Shown one piece after another: positions 61,020-64,000 of a stretch of 64,000 nucleotides of DNA. The stretch's first letter is position 1. Each line of letters starts with the position of its first letter. A program made the translations under genes and the position numbers. The stretch is taken from the NCBI RefSeq assembly GCF_030577135.1, contig NZ_JAUIRR010000002.1, positions 326,157 to 390,156 on the forward strand, in the 5' to 3' direction. Below the pieces are notes generated by a model. The model saw only the letters and a list, made by a program, of their open reading frames with translations, did no database searches and was not told the DNA's origin. This DNA comes from Sulfurimonas sp. hsl 1-7 (lineage in GTDB: Bacteria > Campylobacterota > Campylobacteria > Campylobacterales > Sulfurimonadaceae).

Positions 61020-62052
61020 AGAGATACTGTTACATAAACAAGCAACTATCAAAAAAGCCCTGGAAGTTATCGATAAAGGGGCAATGAGAATTGCTATTGT
61101 TTTAGATGACAATGAAAGAGTTGTAGGGACACTTACCGATGGAGATATTCGCAGGGGTCTGCTTCACGGTCTTACACTCGATTCTTCTATAGAAGATCTT
61201 TATTTTAAAGAACCAACCTTAGCAACTATCAACGATTCTAAAGAACTTATAGTTCAAAAAGCTATTCGTAAACAGATCTATCAAATCCCGATTATCGACA
61301 ATGACGGCAAACTCGTAAAGATCGAAGACCTCGCAAACCTCTTAAAAACCAATGCGAAAAAAAATCATGTAATACTTATGGCCGGCGGTCTGGGTACACG
61401 TCTAAGACCTTTAACACATGATGTTCCAAAACCCCTTCTAAAAGTGGGAAATAAACCGATACTTGAAACTATTATTGAAAACTTTGCAAAATACGGTTTT
61501 GTAAATATCACTATCAGTGTGAACTACAAAGCGGATATGATAAAAGAGCATTTTGGTGACGGAAGTGCTTTAGGGGTGAACATTGACTATATCCAAGAGA
61601 CTCAAAGACTCGGTACTGCAGGGGCACTCAGCCTTATAAAAGATAGACCGCAAGAGCCGTTTTTTGTCATGAATGCAGATCTGCTTACAAATGTTAATTT
61701 TGAACATCTTCTTGATTTTCACTCATTTGAGCATTCTGTAGCGACCATGTGTGTACGAGAGTATGATTATCAGGTTCCTTATGGAGTGATCCAGACTGAT
61801 GGAAGCCGCATCACTGCCATAGAGGAGAAACCTGTTCATAAGTTTTTTGTCAATGCCGGTATCTATGTACTTTCACCTCAAGTTTTCGAGTATATTCCAA
61901 AAGAAGAGTTTTATGACATGCCGACACTTTTCGAAGATATCATTAAAGATGATCTAAAAACCATCTCTTTTCCGATCCATGAGTATTGGCTGGATATCGG
62001 TCGTATGAGTGACTTTGAACAGGCACAAACTGAATATGGTGAGATATTTTAA
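61006..62052 (+). CDS. ptmE: CBS-domain sugar-1-phosphate nucleotidyltransferase PtmE
   Basis: A 348-residue fusion of two N-terminal CBS repeats (about 1-120; GTLTDGDIRRGLL) and a sugar nucleotidyltransferase (about 122-348; LMAGGLGTRLRPLT, then VPKPLLKVGNKPIL). PtmE makes GDP-GlcN from GlcN-1-phosphate and GTP in Campylobacter legionaminic acid synthesis, and its presence marks the GDP route. Start at 61006: AGGAGG lies 5 nt upstream; the ATG at 61003 is too close. Confidence 0.9.
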   Translation: MQKYKEILLHKQATIKKALEVIDKGAMRIAIVLDDNERVVGTLTDGDIRRGLLHGLTLDSSIEDLYFKEPTLATINDSKELIVQKAIRKQIYQIPIIDNDGKLVKIEDLANLLKTNAKKNHVILMAGGLGTRLRPLTHDVPKPLLKVGNKPILETIIENFAKYGFVNITISVNYKADMIKEHFGDGSALGVNIDYIQETQRLGTAGALSLIKDRPQEPFFVMNADLLTNVNFEHLLDFHSFEHSVATMCVREYDYQVPYGVIQTDGSRITAIEEKPVHKFFVNAGIYVLSPQVFEYIPKEEFYDMPTLFEDIIKDDLKTISFPIHEYWLDIGRMSDFEQAQTEYGEIF

Positions 62053-62744
62053 TGCTTAACGGGAAAACTTTTTTAGCTGTTATTCCTGCACGAGGCGGCA
62101 GTAAACGCTTGCCCCGAAAAAATGTTTTAGATTTGGCAGGCAAACCGCTGATAGGATGGAGCATTGAAGCAGCGCAAAAAAGTAAGTATCTAGATGCTCT
62201 TGTAGTCTCCAGCGATGATAGTGAGATCTTAGAGCTTTCCAAAAACTACGGAGCTGAAACACTACTGCGTCCGCAGGAATTAGCAAGTGATACGGCAACT
62301 ACCTTTGATACACTAAAACATGTAATAGAGAACTCAAAAGAATATGACTACATTGTTTTACTCCAGCCTACAAGTCCTTTAAGAACGGCTCAGGATATAG
62401 ATGAGGCGATAAAGTTTCTCATTAACAAAGACGCTGAGGGCATAATTTCTGTTTGTGAGATGGAGCATAGTCCTCTTTGGAGCAATACACTATCTGAAGA
62501 TAAGTCAATGGAGCATTTTTTAAAAGAGGAAGTGCTCAACAAGCGAAGTCAAGATTTAGAAACATATTACAGGCTCAACGGTGCAATATATATTGCCAAA
62601 ATAGATAAATTTTTAGAAAACGGTAGCTTTTTTCTGAAAAATAATATTTTCGCTTACGAGATGCCGCAACAACACTCGATCGATATAGATACAAAGATCG
62701 ACTTTTTATTTGCAGAACTTCTACTAAAGGAACAGAATGGATAA
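62052..62744 (+). CDS. legF: CMP-legionaminic acid synthetase LegF/PtmB (NeuA family)
   Basis: A 230-residue cytidylyltransferase with FLAVIPARGGSKRLPRKN at the N-terminus, VVSSDDSEIL, LQPTSPLRTAQDID and a terminal SIDIDTKIDF segment. It activates the nonulosonic acid with CTP for transfer by Maf. It shares one base with ptmE and overlaps the Maf gene by 8 nt. Confidence 0.92.
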   Translation: MLNGKTFLAVIPARGGSKRLPRKNVLDLAGKPLIGWSIEAAQKSKYLDALVVSSDDSEILELSKNYGAETLLRPQELASDTATTFDTLKHVIENSKEYDYIVLLQPTSPLRTAQDIDEAIKFLINKDAEGIISVCEMEHSPLWSNTLSEDKSMEHFLKEEVLNKRSQDLETYYRLNGAIYIAKIDKFLENGSFFLKNNIFAYEMPQQHSIDIDTKIDFLFAELLLKEQNG

Positions 62745-64000
62745 TCAACGCATAGAGCAAGAAGCACAAGAGAAATTTCAAAAAAACTTACTATTTTTTC
62801 AAAAAGAAGTACCCGTTCTATATGAAAAATTAATGGCTTTTGAAAATGCAATCGCCAATGGTTACTACACACAAAAGTATAATTTAGAGTATACAAAAGA
62901 GGGATATTTTGATGTCCAAGAGATAGAGAGTGGAAAATGGCTTTACGGTGTTAATAGTGACAAACATGCCGAAATAATTGCTAAAAATATAGATTATTCA
63001 AAACAAGACAACCTCTTTGAAACTTTTAGAGACTTAACATTTTCAGAGGAAAGTTTAAAGCAGTATGAAGAGATGGATATCGTAGATTCTTCACTCTCAA
63101 CTATTGCTCCGATCGTACATTATACGAATCAGTATGCTTCAAAAGAAACAACAACTATGAAAAAGATTTACAAGTTTATTTTTATGGGTGTTGGACTTGG
63201 ACTACATCTTATAAAAGTGCATGAAAAAATCCATGCTACTACATATTTTATAGTAGAAGATGACCTTGAACTATTTTATCTATCACTCTATGTTACTGAC
63301 TATCAACTTCTTAAAGATGATGGCGTAACAATCATCTTTTCTATCTTTGACGATGAAGAAGCATTTAGATATAAAGTATATTCATTCTTACGTACAATGC
63401 CTGTATATAACCACTATCTAAAATACTTCCCTCTTCTAAGCCATTCAACAGAAAAACTAAAGATTATGCATAGTGCTATCATCTCTCAAGATTACCTGAA
63501 GTTCCCTCATTCAGCAGTAATGCAGGTATATCTAAGACCATTGGAATATCTCAAAGAACAATACAAGTTTGTCAGTATTAACGGATTAAAAAAAGCTTCA
63601 ATTTTCCATACAAATCCTATCTTAGTTCTTGGGGCAGGTCCCTCTTTACAAAAAGATATAGAATGGGTTAAAAACAACAAAGGACACTTCATTATTATTG
63701 CCGTAAGTGCTGCTTTAGGCTTATTGGAGAAAAATAATATAAAGCCTGACATCATTATCCATGTTGATGGATTTGAAGCGAGTATGAAACACCTTGAAAA
63801 GGTCTCTTCTATGGAGTTCTTTGATGACAGTATTACTCTTTTTGCCTCTTTTACATACCCTGAATTTGCACAAGCTTTCAAAAAAGAGAATATGTACATC
63901 TTCCAAGCGGCAGCTTCAATCAAAAAAGATTATGGACATATTACGGCTTCAAATGTTGGTATTATGAGTTATGTGTTATCTATATATTTCGGAGCAAAAC
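62737..64000 (+). CDS. Motility accessory factor Maf (flagellin glycosyltransferase), 3' end outside window
   Basis: The first 421 codons. An N-terminal region with IFMGVGLGLHLIKV (split over two sequence lines) and YFIVEDDLELFYLSLY, followed by the DUF115 core with NPILVLGAGPSLQKDI and the acidic PDIIIHVDGF. Maf proteins transfer pseudaminic or legionaminic acid from CMP to flagellin, with a GT-A/sialyltransferase-like core. ATG 62737 lies within legF; AAAGGA is upstream. Read directly from the plus strand to the edge without a stop. Confidence 0.9.
   Translation, partial: MDNQRIEQEAQEKFQKNLLFFQKEVPVLYEKLMAFENAIANGYYTQKYNLEYTKEGYFDVQEIESGKWLYGVNSDKHAEIIAKNIDYSKQDNLFETFRDLTFSEESLKQYEEMDIVDSSLSTIAPIVHYTNQYASKETTTMKKIYKFIFMGVGLGLHLIKVHEKIHATTYFIVEDDLELFYLSLYVTDYQLLKDDGVTIIFSIFDDEEAFRYKVYSFLRTMPVYNHYLKYFPLLSHSTEKLKIMHSAIISQDYLKFPHSAVMQVYLRPLEYLKEQYKFVSINGLKKASIFHTNPILVLGAGPSLQKDIEWVKNNKGHFIIIAVSAALGLLEKNNIKPDIIIHVDGFEASMKHLEKVSSMEFFDDSITLFASFTYPEFAQAFKKENMYIFQAAASIKKDYGHITASNVGIMSYVLSIYFGAK

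Overview
The window (about 35% GC by eye, genes packed with 1-20 nt overlaps) looks like a chromosomal segment of a free-living, flagellated Campylobacterota (Epsilonproteobacteria), most like Sulfurimonas or a close relative. The basis is the HQWRQP-type histidine kinases, split CetA/CetB-like energy-taxis receptors, the futalosine menaquinone gene mqnA, the fliD-fliS order, and a legionaminic-acid/Maf flagellin glycosylation locus. No rRNA, CRISPR array, insertion sequence, integrase or phage gene was seen. The genus is an inference from gene content.

Layout. 1-4386: two PAS-protein plus chemoreceptor pairs (the first cut by the window edge; the second receptor ends in a zinc-binding CZB domain), an orphan pseudopilin and a small unknown gene. 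4464-15560: a nine-gene same-strand signalling block with a beta-propeller protein, a receiver protein, a FIST-like sensor, three histidine kinases (one receiver-linked), an OmpR-type regulator, and two receiver-GGDEF-EAL proteins, one with an apparently intact EAL domain and one degenerate in both GGDEF and EAL. 15627-16149: five tRNA genes (Pro, His, Arg, Arg, Leu) on the minus strand behind a consensus promoter. 16295-28127: housekeeping and accessory metabolism (NSS transporter, thiG, NAD(P)HX repair enzyme, arabinose-5-phosphate isomerase, rluB, rarA, malic enzyme, mqnA, and moaD-moaE-moeA behind a strongly foldable leader).

28327-48252: one long, almost gap-free operon. It starts with a ComEA-like helix-hairpin-helix protein, a CotH-kinase lipoprotein, a three-helix membrane protein fused to a DUF3616-like domain, and a Porin_O_P-like barrel. 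It continues into Pel exopolysaccharide genes pelC-D-E-F-G, a first PelA, a membrane-anchored TPR protein, PelB and a second PelA. A convergent galE carries a Cys at the substrate gatekeeper position, which would let it make UDP-GalNAc for Pel. The unusual points are the duplicated PelA (copy 1 has lost its glycosidase glutamate but kept the deacetylase residues), PelB split into inner- and outer-membrane parts, and the four-gene leader module.

49325-64000: a PpiC-like/HupE pair, a sugar transporter with a HAD phosphatase, an SDR, then fliD-fliS-(fliT-like) reading left and a divergent legionaminic-acid operon (legB, legC, neuD-like, legI, legG, ptmE, legF) that ends in a Maf gene cut by the window edge. 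Two sigma-28-type promoters drive fliD and fliS. The Leg genes would make CMP-legionaminic acid, which Maf puts on flagellin.

The strongest candidates for something undescribed are the expanded Pel operon (leader module, PelA pair, split PelB) and the dense 5-receiver/3-kinase/2-EAL signalling island, possibly connected through c-di-GMP and the PelD receptor.
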